Notes: generated by a model from the letters alone, not told the origin. Positions 1 to 11,487 are shown, counted from the stretch's first letter. The stretch is DNA of 64,000 nt from Nautilus pompilius (GCA_018389105.1 JACATO010002208.1:232001-296000); one strand, 5' to 3'. Translations and numbers: made by a program.

Positions 1-235
1 CCAATCCTAGCCGCGTCCCTTCAGTCTCGCCGACTGTTCGAGTCGCATCCGGACCCCGCGTACGTCTTTTCGCCATGGCGGCTACCGCTGGAGGGGATGA
101 GAGTCTCTCCTCGTAGGTAGAGCCGCTATAACCAGAAGTTCCCGTTCCGTTGGCCGATCTCTCGGCGCCGGACACAACAACCAGCAAGCACATCAGCCCA
201 ACACCGCACTGACATAGAAGCCACGCCATCCCCAT
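1..235 (-). CDS. Candidate secreted or membrane protein, N-terminal part, runs off window edge
   Basis: On the minus strand an ATG at 235 (a second in-frame ATG at 229) opens a frame that stays open for 78 codons to the window edge, with an in-frame TGA shortly upstream of the ATG. The predicted start, MGMAWLLCQCGVGLMCLLVV, is strongly hydrophobic and is followed by small residues and Ser-Gly-Ala, which looks like a cleavable signal peptide. The mature part begins with an Asn-Gly-Thr glycosylation sequon and a Ser/Gly/Tyr-rich stretch, then becomes Arg/Thr-rich. A TATATATAAG element lies about 57 bp upstream of the ATG. I do not recognise a family. It sits head-to-head with the plus-strand ORF at 866, so the two may share a regulatory interval. 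The signal peptide and TATA element are seen in the sequence; that this is a gene is inference. Confidence 0.4.
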   Translation of the reverse strand, partial: MGMAWLLCQCGVGLMCLLVVVSGAERSANGTGTSGYSGSTYEERLSSPPAVAAMAKRRTRGPDATRTVGETEGTRLGL

Positions 236-289
236 TAGTAACCGATGTAGTCAAAACGGAAATCTACTCCTCGAAGTCTTCATCAGTCG

Positions 290-300
290 CTTATATATAA
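290..300 (-). promoter_or_regulatory. TATA-like element upstream of the minus-strand ORF
   Basis: The palindromic TTATATATAA at 291-300 reads TATATATAAG on the minus strand, about 57 bp before the ATG at 235. That spacing fits a TATA box with a start site near 265. Because the core is a palindrome it could also serve the plus strand. Confidence 0.35.
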
Positions 301-809
301 AAAAGAATCTCTATAACTGACTTTTAAGGAAAGTTTACATATTCAAATTATCAGTGCCTGAACTGAATAAAAGCCATTTTAATAATCTATAGTTAAATTT
401 GCATATTTAAAAAAAACAAACATTCTCGATACGCGTATGGTGTAGGCAGAGTGACGCCCCCTTCTCGCCTTGTTGGAACAATGGAGAACGACTCGCTGCT
501 TTTTCCTCGCACTCCTCCTGGTAAATTCTTTGTCTGGTTATCACTAAATTTTTTAATAAGAGCCCGAGAGGGAAGAATATCGCACTAATTTGCATTAAAA
601 TGATTACTTTGTCCTGCAAATGTTTTTTTTTTTTTTTGGCAAAGACGGAAAATAAGAAAATCTTCGATAACGCAGAGAGGAAAAGAAAGGTGACATCGAA
701 TTAACAAAGTGCGTTATTGTTATTATTATTATTAAGGTCCAGTCTGACCCACGAATACCGTCATTTTATATTCTGATTTGCATGTATAACAGATTCCTCG
801 ACACCAACG
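301..809. other. Interval between two divergent candidate genes
   Basis: About 510 bp lie between the two TATA-like elements. The stretch is AT-rich with a poly-T run near 620 and a short (TTA)n near 718-735. No convincing coding frame is seen. If both flanking ORFs are real genes this would be their shared regulatory interval. Confidence 0.4.
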
Positions 810-816
810 TATATAG
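810..816 (+). promoter_or_regulatory. TATA-like element upstream of the plus-strand ORF
   Basis: TATATAG lies 50 bp before the ATG at 866, mirroring the geometry of the divergent gene on the left. It falls inside the longer frame that could start at 782, which is one reason to prefer the ATG at 866. Confidence 0.3.
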
Positions 817-865
817 CAGCAATAAGCGTTGGGAGAAGGAGAGGCGGAGCAGCGACGAACTTAAG

Positions 866-1270
866 ATGGAATTCTTACATCATCTTCTCATCATTTTCGT
901 TTTCGTGCTCCGCGTTCTGCCGAAATGTTCGCCCGCTGGCGGTGTTCCGCGGAACAGCAGCCCATCCTCCGCTCCCGCCGAGCATCTCGGTCTGACGCCG
1001 AACATCTCCGAAGCAGACGTTTCGTCAAACGACGAAGGTACGACTACTCCCGCATTCGGCGATCACGCGACTTCCGGTCAGCGGACTGTTCCGTTCGACG
1101 AGGGAAGCGAGAGGACGTCTCCGGCGGATGTGTCGTCACCGCCGCCAAGAGTTTGGATGCCGGATGTAAACCTGGTGTTCGGTCCCCTCTTCGCCGGATT
1201 TTTTATCGGCGTCGTCATAGTCGGAGCAGTTTCTGGCTTTGTTTACCGGTATCGACAAAAGGTCAAATAA
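866..1270 (+). CDS. Candidate small single-pass membrane protein (134 aa)
   Basis: From the ATG at 866 the frame encodes 134 residues. It starts with a hydrophobic segment (MEFLHHLLIIFVFVL, then a CSPAGG-like site) resembling a signal peptide. A Ser/Thr/Pro/Asp/Glu-rich ectodomain of about 75 residues follows, with two N-glycosylation sequons (NSS, NIS). Near the C-terminus is a hydrophobic span (VFGPLFAGFFIGVVIVGAVS) ended by a basic cytosolic tail (YRYRQKVK): type I topology. An upstream in-frame ATG at 782 would add 28 polar residues and bury the signal peptide, so 866 is preferred. AATAAA at 1266-1271 overlaps the stop codon. I do not recognise a family. Signal peptide and membrane span in the correct order make chance unlikely but do not prove expression. 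Confidence 0.5.
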   Translation: MEFLHHLLIIFVFVLRVLPKCSPAGGVPRNSSPSSAPAEHLGLTPNISEADVSSNDEGTTTPAFGDHATSGQRTVPFDEGSERTSPADVSSPPPRVWMPDVNLVFGPLFAGFFIGVVIVGAVSGFVYRYRQKVK

Positions 1271-1271
1271 A
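1266..1271 (+). terminator. AATAAA polyadenylation signal overlapping the stop codon
   Basis: The stop codon TAA of the membrane-protein ORF lies inside an AATAAA hexamer. If used, the 3' untranslated region would be only about 15-30 nt long. The hexamer is common by chance in AT-rich DNA. Confidence 0.3.
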
Positions 1272-2072
1272 CTTTTAAATAGATCGCTTTTTTTTTATTA
1301 TTGATTTACTTGAAAACAACAAAAAAAACAAACTGTTCTTCTCTCTCTCTGTCTGTTTCCTGGCTATTTAATGGTAGGCATAATGTATTTTCTTTGTTGT
1401 CAAACCGCTTTACAGTGAGGTAGGTAACTATGCGCAGTTGTAGGATGGAAAACGCCTTCTGAAACTTAACTAGACTTCAAGAGGAGAGGAGGAGGCGCAT
1501 AGTTCGAACGTTGGTGACAACCGGCAGTATATCTCAAAGACACCAGACATTCCGCTGGTAACAGGAAGACGTCATAACGGTATGTTGTTGAACTGAGCTG
1601 GGCTTCGCAGGAAGAGTAATAGACAATGCCTGCCCTGGGGATAAACAGGGAAGGTCTTGTGAAGAGATGCAGGAAAATGATACAGTGCGAGAATTCATCT
1701 CGACGCGCATACGTCATCGCTATCTACAATCTGATGCTACTACCGAAGTTACGTAGCCGCGGTCGAACTTGTAGAGAACCTCCCGTGACAGTCGCCGTGC
1801 GGGGTCAGTGCCACGGACAAACGAACTCGCAGTTGCTTTCAAAAGTGAGCGCGAGCAGAGAGCGTTTGCCGCATTACGGTTCATCTTTCAATCAGACCGC
1901 CGCCGTCGTTTGGCTGACAGGTGCGTCCGCGCCGAGCGACTTCCCGCTGTCACAACAAACTCTGCTTTCGATCGGCCGCGCTGCGAGTAGACAAAACACG
2001 AGGCGTCGTCGCAAATCCGCGAGCCGCTCGTGGCACCCCGTCCGTGACCAGTCTTCCCTTACAGGGGCTGCG

Positions 2073-2117
2073 AACCCCACGCTACCAACGGGTTCGAGCT
2101 CCCGTTTTGGTGGGGTT
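2073..2117. other. Strong 14-bp nested hairpin
   Basis: AACCCCAC (2073-2080) pairs with GTGGGGTT (2110-2117). Inside it AACGGG (2087-2092) pairs with CCCGTT (2101-2106) around the 8-nt loop TTCGAGCT. All 14 pairs are Watson-Crick, with an asymmetric 6/3 internal loop. It could be a structured RNA element, a fragment of a repeat, or chance in GC-rich DNA. Confidence 0.5.
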
Positions 2118-2241
2118 TACGACGGCGATTACTCCCCCCCCTTCCTTTTAAACCCCGACAGCGGTCCGGAGGGGGGCCCGGCTTCGATGGTCGGGAAAAT
2201 GCCGATCACATCGCGATGGAAACTGTCCGTGGGCAGATCGA

Positions 2242-2251
2242 GTCACGTGAC
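2242..2251. promoter_or_regulatory. GTCACGTGAC palindrome (E-box/CLEAR type)
   Basis: This exact 10-bp palindrome matches the optimal site of USF/MITF/TFEB-type bHLH-Zip factors. A second exact copy is at 37271-37280. Binding is inferred from the motif alone. Confidence 0.35.
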
Positions 2252-2832
2252 CTGTATGGCTGCTAATTAAAACAAACCCAAACTTACAAAGGAGTCGTTA
2301 CTATTCTTCGCGAGCGCGAACCGGATGTGTTACAGGGATGGCCAGGTGTGACGTACGGGGTCGGGCTGTTAAAGGTCCCGGAGGCGCCCATCGTTGACGG
2401 GTGCCACTCCGACTGTATTTCTTGCTTGACAAAAAAAGAGTTGTAAATTCAAAGTCCGACTTCTGCGCGCCTCGGAGACCAGACATTTTCAAAAGTCAAA
2501 TAACCCTGGAACTTGACAAAGCTCCGACGGCCGCACGCTGCCACGTGGCTGCTGACAGCCCCCATACTTGTTCAGGCGACTTACAGAAGTTGTTTATGTC
2601 AGGAGCTGTCATCATATTTCGCTACCCTCAGCTGAATTTTTTTTTTTTTTGTTTGGCTGAAATGTTTAAGTCACGTTCTCGTCCCGACCCCAGCCCGCTG
2701 TCGGAAACACGTCGAAAAATAAAAACGTATATGATAAAGTCTGCGTTTCAGTCCCTGTTAGTAAACTCCTGCTGTTGCCACCCTTTCCGGCTTTATTTTA
2801 AATCGTATTAATTGAACGCACTCCGTTGTCGT

Positions 2833-2840
2833 TATATAAG
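2833..2840 (+). promoter_or_regulatory. TATATAAG core-promoter-like element
   Basis: TATATAAG is followed by GC-rich sequence (CCGACAGCGCG). No obvious coding frame with an ATG follows within 200 bp, so any transcript would be noncoding or have a distal coding exon. Weak. Confidence 0.2.
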
Positions 2841-4094
2841 CCGACAGCGCGAACCTCTCCCGGATAAGCCGGGGGGGGGCCTATCTACCGATCTGTCTAA
2901 AGCCGTACCACGTTTTACGCTTGTCAGGCGTCGATTGTGTTTCCCTAAGATTATCCGGTCATACAGTAGTATCTCCGTGCATTGAACGCGAACATTACAC
3001 ATAATTATCCAACAAACAAAAAAGCAAAACCGGCTGCGCTTCAAGTAGCTGCTATGTAAGCTACTTTTGTGATACTACCTCTGTTTTACCGTAGACGACG
3101 TCCTCCCTCGCCCGGAGGCTGCTATTTCCACTGCGCATGTTGCGTTCTACCTAATGTCTGGCGCCGCTATCGCGAACAGCACTACCTTGCTGCGCCCGGT
3201 AAAGGCGAGCTCCACAGACCCAGGAGAGGCCAGACAGCCCCCCCCCCCCGGCGCGGATCTGAACAGAAACTCCATAAATCGCTGCTTCCCTTTTCGCGGG
3301 CAATAAAAGCGAAATAGGGAAATTGTATGAGTTCGCTAAACGTTTGTGTTCAGTGACTGCAGACTGTAGAAGGTTTTAGGCCTATAGGTTAGCACATGGC
3401 ACGGAGTTATGTGAACTGCAGCAGCCAAATCTGAACGTGAAAGGGCGTACTGGCTGGAGGAAATTAAAGCGAAAGTAACTCCGGCAGATTCACGTCCTTA
3501 AGTTAAACAGAAGTCAAAGACATCAGTTTTGAAGATTTTGTATGTTCTGTTTATCTTTCTGCAATAAAATTATAATAAATAAATCAGAACCAAGGACATC
3601 CCTATCTACCATTCAGCGTTTTTGACATAACACACGCAACTTTTGTGTTTTTAAAACAATTTTTAATAAAATTTCGTGGCGAGCCTGGAATTCGAAATTT
3701 TTGTTGTTATTGTTTTTTTTTTTTAAATACACTTGTTAAAATATGTCACGTGGCTCTCGCGAGAGCTGTTGGGCCTTTTTCTTCCGTCTTGTATTTGTCA
3801 GAAATAGTCGTTTTGATAAACATTTCGGCTCTATGAAATCTGAAGTTTGCGGTTATGAATGAAAGTACACTGTGCGTGTGTGTGTGTGCATGAGGGGGTC
3901 CCTTAACACAGCCCAAGCGATGGGGGGAAAACGTTCTGCGCTAACTGTGAAGTAAGGTCTATCGAGTTACATAACGGCATGTCCTACCGTCGTCGAGCCA
4001 CTTGTTCGGTTTGGTCTGGTTTCCGACTCTTGAAACCGGAACCAGCTTTTTTTATCCTGATAACATAATTTTGTCTGCGAAGTTGATTTTATTC

Positions 4095-4185
<91 letters not shown>

Positions 4186-4203
4186 GTAGTAGTAGTAGTA
4201 GTA

Positions 4204-4242
<39 letters not shown>

Positions 4243-4261
4243 TAATAATAATAATAATAAT
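4095..4261 (+). repeat. (AAT)n microsatellite with internal (AGT)n
   Basis: About 167 bp of AAT repeats are interrupted by a block of AGT at about 4184-4205 and by a phase slip (AATATAAT) near 4241. Confidence 0.98.
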
Positions 4262-5392
4262 ACGAGCAACAAATTAAAACAAACCGAACAAATATACGTG
4301 TTTAACGCCAGTAAATACTATCTAGAATCTCCTCTCCACCACAAGGCGTAAGGGTGGATGGGCTATACTCGGCTCTACCGCCCAAGTAAATAAATGTAAG
4401 CATACATTCAGCGCTGTGATGTTCCAACTGTTTTGTATAATTCTACTGTGATTACCAATCGCGCTTCGGCGGAGAGACCAACAGCCACGATTTTCCTCCT
4501 GCATATCTAGCGGTTGGGATGGGCAGCTGCAGAACTCGTGAAGCCGCTCTCGAAGGCTCTGTCCGGCCTGGAGGGGATTATCGGCTTCAAGCTCCTCTTC
4601 ATCCAGAGCCACTGCGACTCTTACGGGACCAGAAAAATCCGCTTCTTTGTCACGTGCTTACACGCGCGCCTTTCTCTGAAAACTATTAACACGACGGTGA
4701 CGTCTCCTCGGATGTGTAGATGCAGACGCCTACATCCTTTGTGTCTAGTGCGTCTAACACACACACACACCACACACACACACACACACGAGGGACAACT
4801 GAAGCCTCTGGCACTGGATTCCTGGTAGCGATGCGAACACGGAAATGTGACGTCACCTGGTGGATGGACGGACGGATGCCTTCAATCACCGCCGAAGACT
4901 TTTATCCATACCTTTTAAAACTTTTAATTAATTCTTCTTTTCTTTTTCCTAACGCATAATTTCGATGAGTTTTCCCCCTAACGAGTCCAACTCTCCTGAA
5001 AATAACTCTTCATGCGTGAGGGAGGGAGGGGGGGTGCGGCGTAAGAAGAGACACCAGTTTTGAAACTTTGGCTCCGAGCAGTCTGTGAGAGAGCGCTTTT
5101 AATTGGTCGCCATCGCAGGTCTTCGTTATTGGTTGTCGCTGATAAAAACCGCAAACTCAATCTACTTCAGCAACAACCCCAACCCCTCTCCCCTTCCTCC
5201 GGCCAAACCGGGTCCGGTTCGACAGAAGCAGCACGTAGAACGAGGATAAATCGACAACCCCCCTGGGCTTTTCAGTTTCCCGGCCTCAGTTTAACATCAG
5301 TAGGAAACATGGTTCGCCACTCGACTTTGCCAGTCTCGTATCCGCTTCCTGGTTCAGGAAAACAAACAAACTCGTGTTATTTTAGCTTCATT

Positions 5393-5450
<58 letters not shown>

Positions 5451-6326
5451 GAAGAAGAAGAAGAAGAAGAAGATACACACTTATTTTCCGATATATAATG
5501 CGTTGTGTAAATTGACGTTGTAGGAAAAAAACGAGTATACAATGTACGATTTCTCGGAAGACGAAGTCGAGCCGTTTCTCAACAAGACAACAAAACTCCC
5601 TCCCCCCTCTACCTTTTATTCGTTCTATAAGGAAAGGAGGGGGCACGTTGCCAGGGGAGGGGTGGGAACAACCAGCAACAAGAAAACAAACGAATACGGT
5701 GATAATTAAATAGTGGTGAAGGAACTTCGTTTTCACTCTCCCTCTTCCTGTTTTCCTTTATGTTCTTTTTTTTTTTTTAATATTGTATCCTGTTGATGTC
5801 GGCGTCGGAGTTTGGACGCGAAGGCAGTCGGAAGGGGCGGCCCGGTCTCGGCTAGGTGCCGCACTTGGACAGACCCGGGCTGGTCGGTGGTCCCAGTCGG
5901 CCGCGGGTCAAGGCAAGCGATCGCATTGCGCGATGTGCGCTTCATCCGCCAGGAGGCCGACGGAGAGCGAATCGAGCCGAGCCCGAAACGCTGTAGGATC
6001 TCCGCCGGAATCTCACGGAAACGAAGGCCGGCCGATCGATGGTTGCGTGAAGGACTGGGATACTTCCCTCCCTCCAGGCCGAACGCTTTCGCGTCTGGGT
6101 CATCTGTGGTCTTGTTTGCTTCGGACGGGACACTACTTAAAGAACTAGCAGATCTGTTGTCGTCTGCGGAAGGAATCGCATTTGGACAGTTACATGATGC
6201 TATCCAAACCAAAAAAAACAACAACAAAAAAAAGAAAAGTCAGATAATTCCAGTAAACGGTTTTCTGTAAAATGTCCGGGAAGTAATAATGAGTGCGAGG
6301 GTATCCCAGCAAGAATTTCCGTCAAA
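4262..6326. other. Mostly non-coding, CpG-rich between 4500 and 6200
   Basis: The stretch contains a (CA)n at 4757-4789, TGACGTCA at 4848-4855 and the (AAT)n/(GAA)n tract at 5395-5473. The GC-rich block 5780-6180 is open on both strands, but those frames lack ATG starts and known domains, so I do not call genes. Confidence 0.45.
5395..5473 (+). repeat. (AAT)n-(GAA)n compound microsatellite
   Basis: About 55 bp of AAT repeats run directly into eight GAA units. Confidence 0.97.
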
Positions 6327-6406
6327 ATGGAGAAGCTAAGAAACGCCAGGGTAGTTAACTCTGCTGTTATTGGTATTGTAGTTGAAAACTTCGGAAAAAT
6401 AGTTTG
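6327..6406 (+). CDS. Possible first coding exon, unknown gene
   Basis: An ATG in good context (TCAAAATGG) starts a frame beginning MEKLRNARVVNSAVIG that runs 26 codons to a strong donor, TTTG|GTAAGT, at 6407. It lies just downstream of a GC-rich block that could hold a promoter. No domain can be judged from so short a piece and I see no matching acceptor exon. This may be chance. Confidence 0.18.
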
Positions 6407-6582
6407 GTAAGTAAATCAGAACAGAATTGTTCACAAATCCGAGCTTGTAATAACACACTATTACTGAAGCCAACTAATAAAACGAAATAATTAACTATAT
6501 TATAATACTAACATTTTGGAAAGAAAAATCCTTTTAATAAAGTTTGAATGGTTGTGGAATTGAAGCATCATCAACATCATCA

Positions 6583-6632
<50 letters not shown>
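6583..6632 (+). repeat. (ATT)n microsatellite
   Basis: Uninterrupted ATT repeats followed by degenerate (ATTT)n. Confidence 0.97.
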
Positions 6633-6635
<3 letters not shown>

Positions 6636-6881
6636 AATTCATTTATCAATTTATTTATCTATTTCAAACAACTATCCCTCTTTGCTAAACTTTGACCTGG
6701 CTTCGAAGTCTTTAAGGTCAACTCACAAAAATAAGCGTACAATTAAAACTTTTTAAGGTTAGTGTATTGTATATTTGAACGAAGCACACACTGAAACGTA
6801 ATTGATCATTTCCTATCTGAGAAAGCAAACAGGGGTCATCACGTGACGCTGTTTGCCGTATGACACTCCGCGCGCTGCCCT

Positions 6882-6892
6882 CTCTCTCTCTA

Positions 6893-6940
<48 letters not shown>
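6882..6940 (+). repeat. (CT)n-(CA)n compound microsatellite
   Basis: CT repeats with one TATC break pass directly into CA repeats. Confidence 0.97.
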
Positions 6941-6942
<2 letters not shown>

Positions 6943-7939
6943 GCACGCTATTTTGGGCAACGGTATCTTTGAAAATAGATTGAGTAAACTGCACTAAATC
7001 GGTAACGGAAACTGTCCGAATTCGTTTAACGCGGAGGAAAATAATCTAACGAGAGAGAGAGAGATGGAGAAGAGAGAGAGAGAGAGAAGATTGGCCAGAG
7101 GAGAAACTGCTTTTCTGCCTTCTTCTTGCTGATAAGATAAGAAATACTGCGTAATATGGGTGAGAAGGGTAAGGAACTACTACAGTCGAGTTATTCAAAA
7201 CTATCGTTTTCGTATAGTTAATATCCCGTTTTTTTGTTTGTTTCTTGAAATAATAATTTTAAAAAAAGGGTGGGGCATTAGACAAATTAATAACCGAAAA
7301 GGACTGAAGTTGATGGTAGAACCTGCCTGGCTCGAAAACTATTTTTACAAACAAGATATAAAAATACTATTTTAAAAGAATTTTTTTTCGACTTTCACTT
7401 GTCATTAGCATATGTTAGCATCTTTCTACTTCTACTTGAAAAGAAAACTGTTGTATCTTTATACTTCTCTACTTTTAGCTAAAGGTAAAAAAAGGGGGAA
7501 GAAACAAAGTTTTTTTTTTCTAATTTTCCTATGTCAGTTTTTAGAAAAATAGATTTCATCTTCATCCATTAAGGATTTTTCTGAAAATTTAAAGTAAGCT
7601 TTAATTACTGTATAAACAACTGTTATTTTCATTTTCAGGGAGATTTCTCCCCTCCCCACACCAACCACGTCCCAATTTGTGTACGTTTCTCGGCCGACCA
7701 AAGTAAGAATTAGAAAGAAAAAAAAAAGAAGAAAGTTTTGGAACTTTTAAGGCGGCAATGATCTCTCGAAATTGTAAAAGCAATCGACCGAATTTTTGTT
7801 CTCTTTGTTGTTACTGTTTATGGGGAGATAATCTTTTTTTAGCACAAAGTCCAGGAAAAGGTGAGATAACTCCGAAAGTAACTTTTATGATGCCCTAACA
7901 CACGTGATCCTATTTAATAATATCGATTGTTTTGAACTG

Positions 7940-8004
<65 letters not shown>
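7940..8004 (+). repeat. (TTA)n microsatellite
   Basis: About 21 uninterrupted TTA units. Confidence 0.98.
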
Positions 8005-8006
<2 letters not shown>

Positions 8007-9069
8007 ATATTCTGCGCATTATTTAAAATTTAAAAAAAAATAAAATTACGGGCTTCACTTGGGTATCGACTTGACAAGTCTTGGAAAGCGAATTTGGATA
8101 ACAGAAAAGCCTTTCAAGGTATGAGAAGTTTAAGGAACTTATACAGAATCATACAAAGACATTCGTTTTCAATTTAACTGCTAGTTATATTTCACTAATA
8201 AACGCGTTTAAAATTAGATTCCGTTAAATTCACAACGCAGAAATACTCTCAACAGTTATACCCAAGTCGATGACGTCTCTCCTCTCTACACACAACGCTA
8301 AATAAAGCTTTCGAATTTCTTCGAGGAGATACGGTGATAAAAATTCTTAGCCAAACTTTAGAATTCCAAGAGCAAACAACAACAACAACAAAAATCACCT
8401 GCCTGTCATGTGGCTGTAAAAGCAGTAGTCGCAATCAATAGAAGTAAAAACAAAGACAATGGTTATTTTAGTTACATTCATTATACAGTTTATTTTATAT
8501 TGTTATTGCTTTTTGCAAACACAAATAAAATACAGGTACGTCGCTATTATACCAACGTACAAAAATCGATTGCCAATTGCTAATTTTAAGTACGATGTTG
8601 TGAGGCCACTCAAGGAAGTTGTCGGGTTAGTCATTATAGAGAGAGACAGGAAGGCATCGCGGCTTATACAGGGAATCCAAGCAAAAAAGCGGCCAACAAT
8701 TGAATTTTAAACTGGTTTACTTTGTCAATATTACAAAAGAATGCTGTTGGTAATCTATTCTTTCTCTCTCTCTTTTTTTAAAAAATTTAGTCTGAATGTG
8801 TTAAACGGGAAAGCATTCTATAGACAATTTACGCCATAGTCTTTCGGATATCTCGCACGTTGGCGCACGGCGTATGGCGCCGTGACGAGACCTAGCGGAA
8901 CAAGCCGGCCCAAAATAAAACCTCTCTATAGCGGCGGCCCTTTCTTCAGCCGAATCTCGCTTGTTCAGATTTGTCGCCGCTAAAAGTTGCGAGAAACGAT
9001 CGCTTTAACCGATGCTGACTCAACAGAACTCCCGCCTGTAGGTTTTGGAAGCGATTCGCGTGTTTCGAT

Positions 9070-9100
<31 letters not shown>

Positions 9101-11445
9101 CGCACCTTGCCAACGGACCTCGTGTCCGGGTTGGACGCTGGAGATTTTTTTTTTTGCGAACTAAAAGTGACCAAACAGAATCGTCCATGACGTCACGCTG
9201 TCCCGTGACCACCGGTAAAACTCGTGCGTTTTCGATTCACCCCTTCGTTTGCTCGGCGGGCCCTTTTTAACCCTGGAGCGAAAATGCAATTTCGATTAAA
9301 GCGAGCTAGTATTTTAAAAGGGGGTTGCCAAGTTACCCTCGTCCCCTCACCTCTTTTTCCTCCTCCTCCTCCCTCCTCTCGCTGCGGCTTTTGCGCTTGC
9401 GTATCACCGCTCTATTGGAAAGCATGGCCGCCCAACCAGAATCCGAGCTGACGCATTCCCGGTAACATCTGAACGAGGAAGTCCTCCTACGGTGTCGGTC
9501 GCCAAAGTGAGTTCTCTCTCTCACCTCTTTCCTCTCCAGAGTCTGCGCTCGACTAAAAATAGCTGACAAGCGTCTAGTCAACACAGAGTCGAGGGTTTTC
9601 TGCTACTTAGATAAGGAAGTCGACAAGTTTCACTAATAACAATAAAAAAAAAAAGGGAGGAGAAATAAAAGAGCCAAGGAAAGCAGTAGCATCGCGCGGT
9701 ACGTGACGGTGAGTTGATGCCTTGGTTGAGTCGTGGTAAATAGCTGAATTAGGTTAACCGATGAGTCAGGTAAGATGGCTTTTTTATATACACATATATA
9801 TTAAAAGAAAAACACAGGGATCGTCAGGGCTCTAAATATTAATAAAGAAAGTATTTGCCAGATGAATATGCGTGCCCCGAGAGAGTAGTCCACACTAGAA
9901 TCGTACCAGGGTATTCATTAGAGTGGATAGCAGTCTTCGTAGGAGCAGAACCAACCAAATGTTAGCTAAATTTATGTGAAAAATTTCGTGGTATCTCACA
10001 GCTTCGTACAGCAATCCCCGAAAAAAGCCAGCGCTAAAGAGGCCCTTTCGAAAACCCTCCCCTCCAGGTTAGTCGTGCGAGGAACTCGGGATTGGGGGGG
10101 GGGAGACAACCAGAAGAAAGCCATTAGAGTTAGCTGATGGCAAACGACACGATTATTATTTTTTTTAAAAAAAAGCTCGATGCCCATCTGTGGCGGTGAT
10201 AAACGAGAGCCGATCCGCGATTCTGTGGTCCGTATACCTGACGGGCGATTGGTGGTCGTTAGTCTAATACCGGTGGCGTCAATCTAACAGCTCACTTAAG
10301 ATATCCTGTTTACCTGTTCCTACATCTTACTGCCCGGCCTGGTTCGAAACTCGAATGTGATCACGTGGTTTCAGCTGCTGACAAGAACGATTTTTTTTCT
10401 TCTTAAAATAAGCTCCTCTCAAACGTCCACAGGCTAAAATAGGCTGTGGACAACGACAACAACGAGCGAAATTACAAGGACTTCGCTGGAAAGCGTAGCA
10501 CTACGGCGGTGACTGACTATGAACCACGACAGCTTCCTCTCGTGACGTCATCACGGAAAATTGTTAATCGGTGGACGGTGCCAGATGCCTGACCTCTTGA
10601 AGAGCAGAAGCTTTCTCCAGAATTAAAATATGGATGATAAGAGATAAATCGAAAAGGCGAAAACACGGAATAGTTTACCTGTCTAGACGGCTTGCAAATC
10701 TATTTCGGGAGCACCTGCTTTGGGGATTTTCGTAGTTGGCTTTAAAAAAAAACCCTTACCGGTTCAAGATGACACTGAAAGTATCAGGTGGAGCTCGTGT
10801 GAGTATAAACTAAAGAAATAACGCATAATTCGTTAAAACAAGTGTATAACTGATCTAAGTAAACTTCGGCTATTATAGTGAGACCTACGGTTGGGAGAAC
10901 ATTTCATAAACATAGGTAGCGCTAATGAACACAACTTACATTCATCATCGCGCCAGAGTTGTTCCGACAAAAACTGATCCCGTGATTTTATTTATGGCTA
11001 CGACCAACTTGTAGCCGTATACTGTTATACAAGGCCAAAGAGTAGTTGATACTTTTAACCAGGTGGCGCTAGTGCAGGTGCTGCTGACAGATTTTGAGTC
11101 CGAAACAAAGCAGTGTCCATCAGAGAATTTGCATCGGCTCCCCTAAACTGTGGTTTGGCAATTGTCGAAGCCACCCCTGGCGAACTGGTTTCAGTGAAGG
11201 ACGTGTGTCAAAAGACAATAAGTGACCAATAGTAAAGCACCAATAGAGAGGAGATTTAAATAAATCATTCGTTATTATTCTTTGTAAATATTTTAATCTA
11301 GGATCATCAAATAAGACAAACTTCGCAATTCAAAAAAAAAATAGAAGAAAAGAAGACAATAAATAGTGCTAAGTTAGCAAGCTGGCAAATATGGTATTAT
11401 TGCACAGAAGTCTATAATTGAGGATGTGCACAATGTCTATGTTAT
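8005..11445. other. Non-coding stretch with a CpG-rich patch at 8820-9550
   Basis: The stretch contains (CA)n(TA)n at 9070-9102, TGACGTCA at 9188-9195 and 10543-10550, and a CTCF-like site at 11059-11071. The CpG-rich patch could be a promoter, but I see no convincing first exon. Confidence 0.45.
11059..11071 (+). promoter_or_regulatory. CTCF-like motif
   Basis: CCAGGTGGCGCTA matches the 3' core of the bilaterian CTCF consensus; only the first bases of the 14-bp core deviate. It lies on the left side of the 35-bp tandem array. Occupancy is inference. Confidence 0.35.
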
Positions 11446-11487
11446 GATAATAATAATAATAATAATATAATAATAATAATAATAATA

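Larger units (their letters stand above)
1272..4094. other. CpG-rich non-coding stretch
   Basis: No frame here looks like a real protein; the 214-codon frame at 1626-2270 has no recognisable domain and lies in GC-rich DNA that is open in several frames. The stretch holds the hairpin at 2073-2117, the E-box palindrome at 2242-2251 and a TATATAAG at 2833-2840. From about 3320 on it turns AT-rich. Confidence 0.5.
6407..7939. other. AT-rich non-coding stretch
   Basis: The stretch contains (ATT)n at 6583-6632, (CT)n(CA)n at 6882-6940 and an interrupted (GA)n at 7050-7089. No coding signal is seen. Confidence 0.55.

Noticed and set aside
1626-2270. 214-codon ORF
   Set aside because: GC-rich region open in several overlapping frames, with no domain and no protein-like composition.
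5377-6227. Two minus-strand ORFs, one starting KTKFLHHYLIITVFVCFLVA and superficially like the signal peptide of the ORF at 866
   Set aside because: Neither starts with ATG (GTG and TTG), one runs into an (AAT)n repeat, and similarity is limited to hydrophobic residues and FLHH.
10320-10400. GGTTCGAAACTC as a tRNA B-box
   Set aside because: No matching A-box at tRNA spacing and no acceptor stem.
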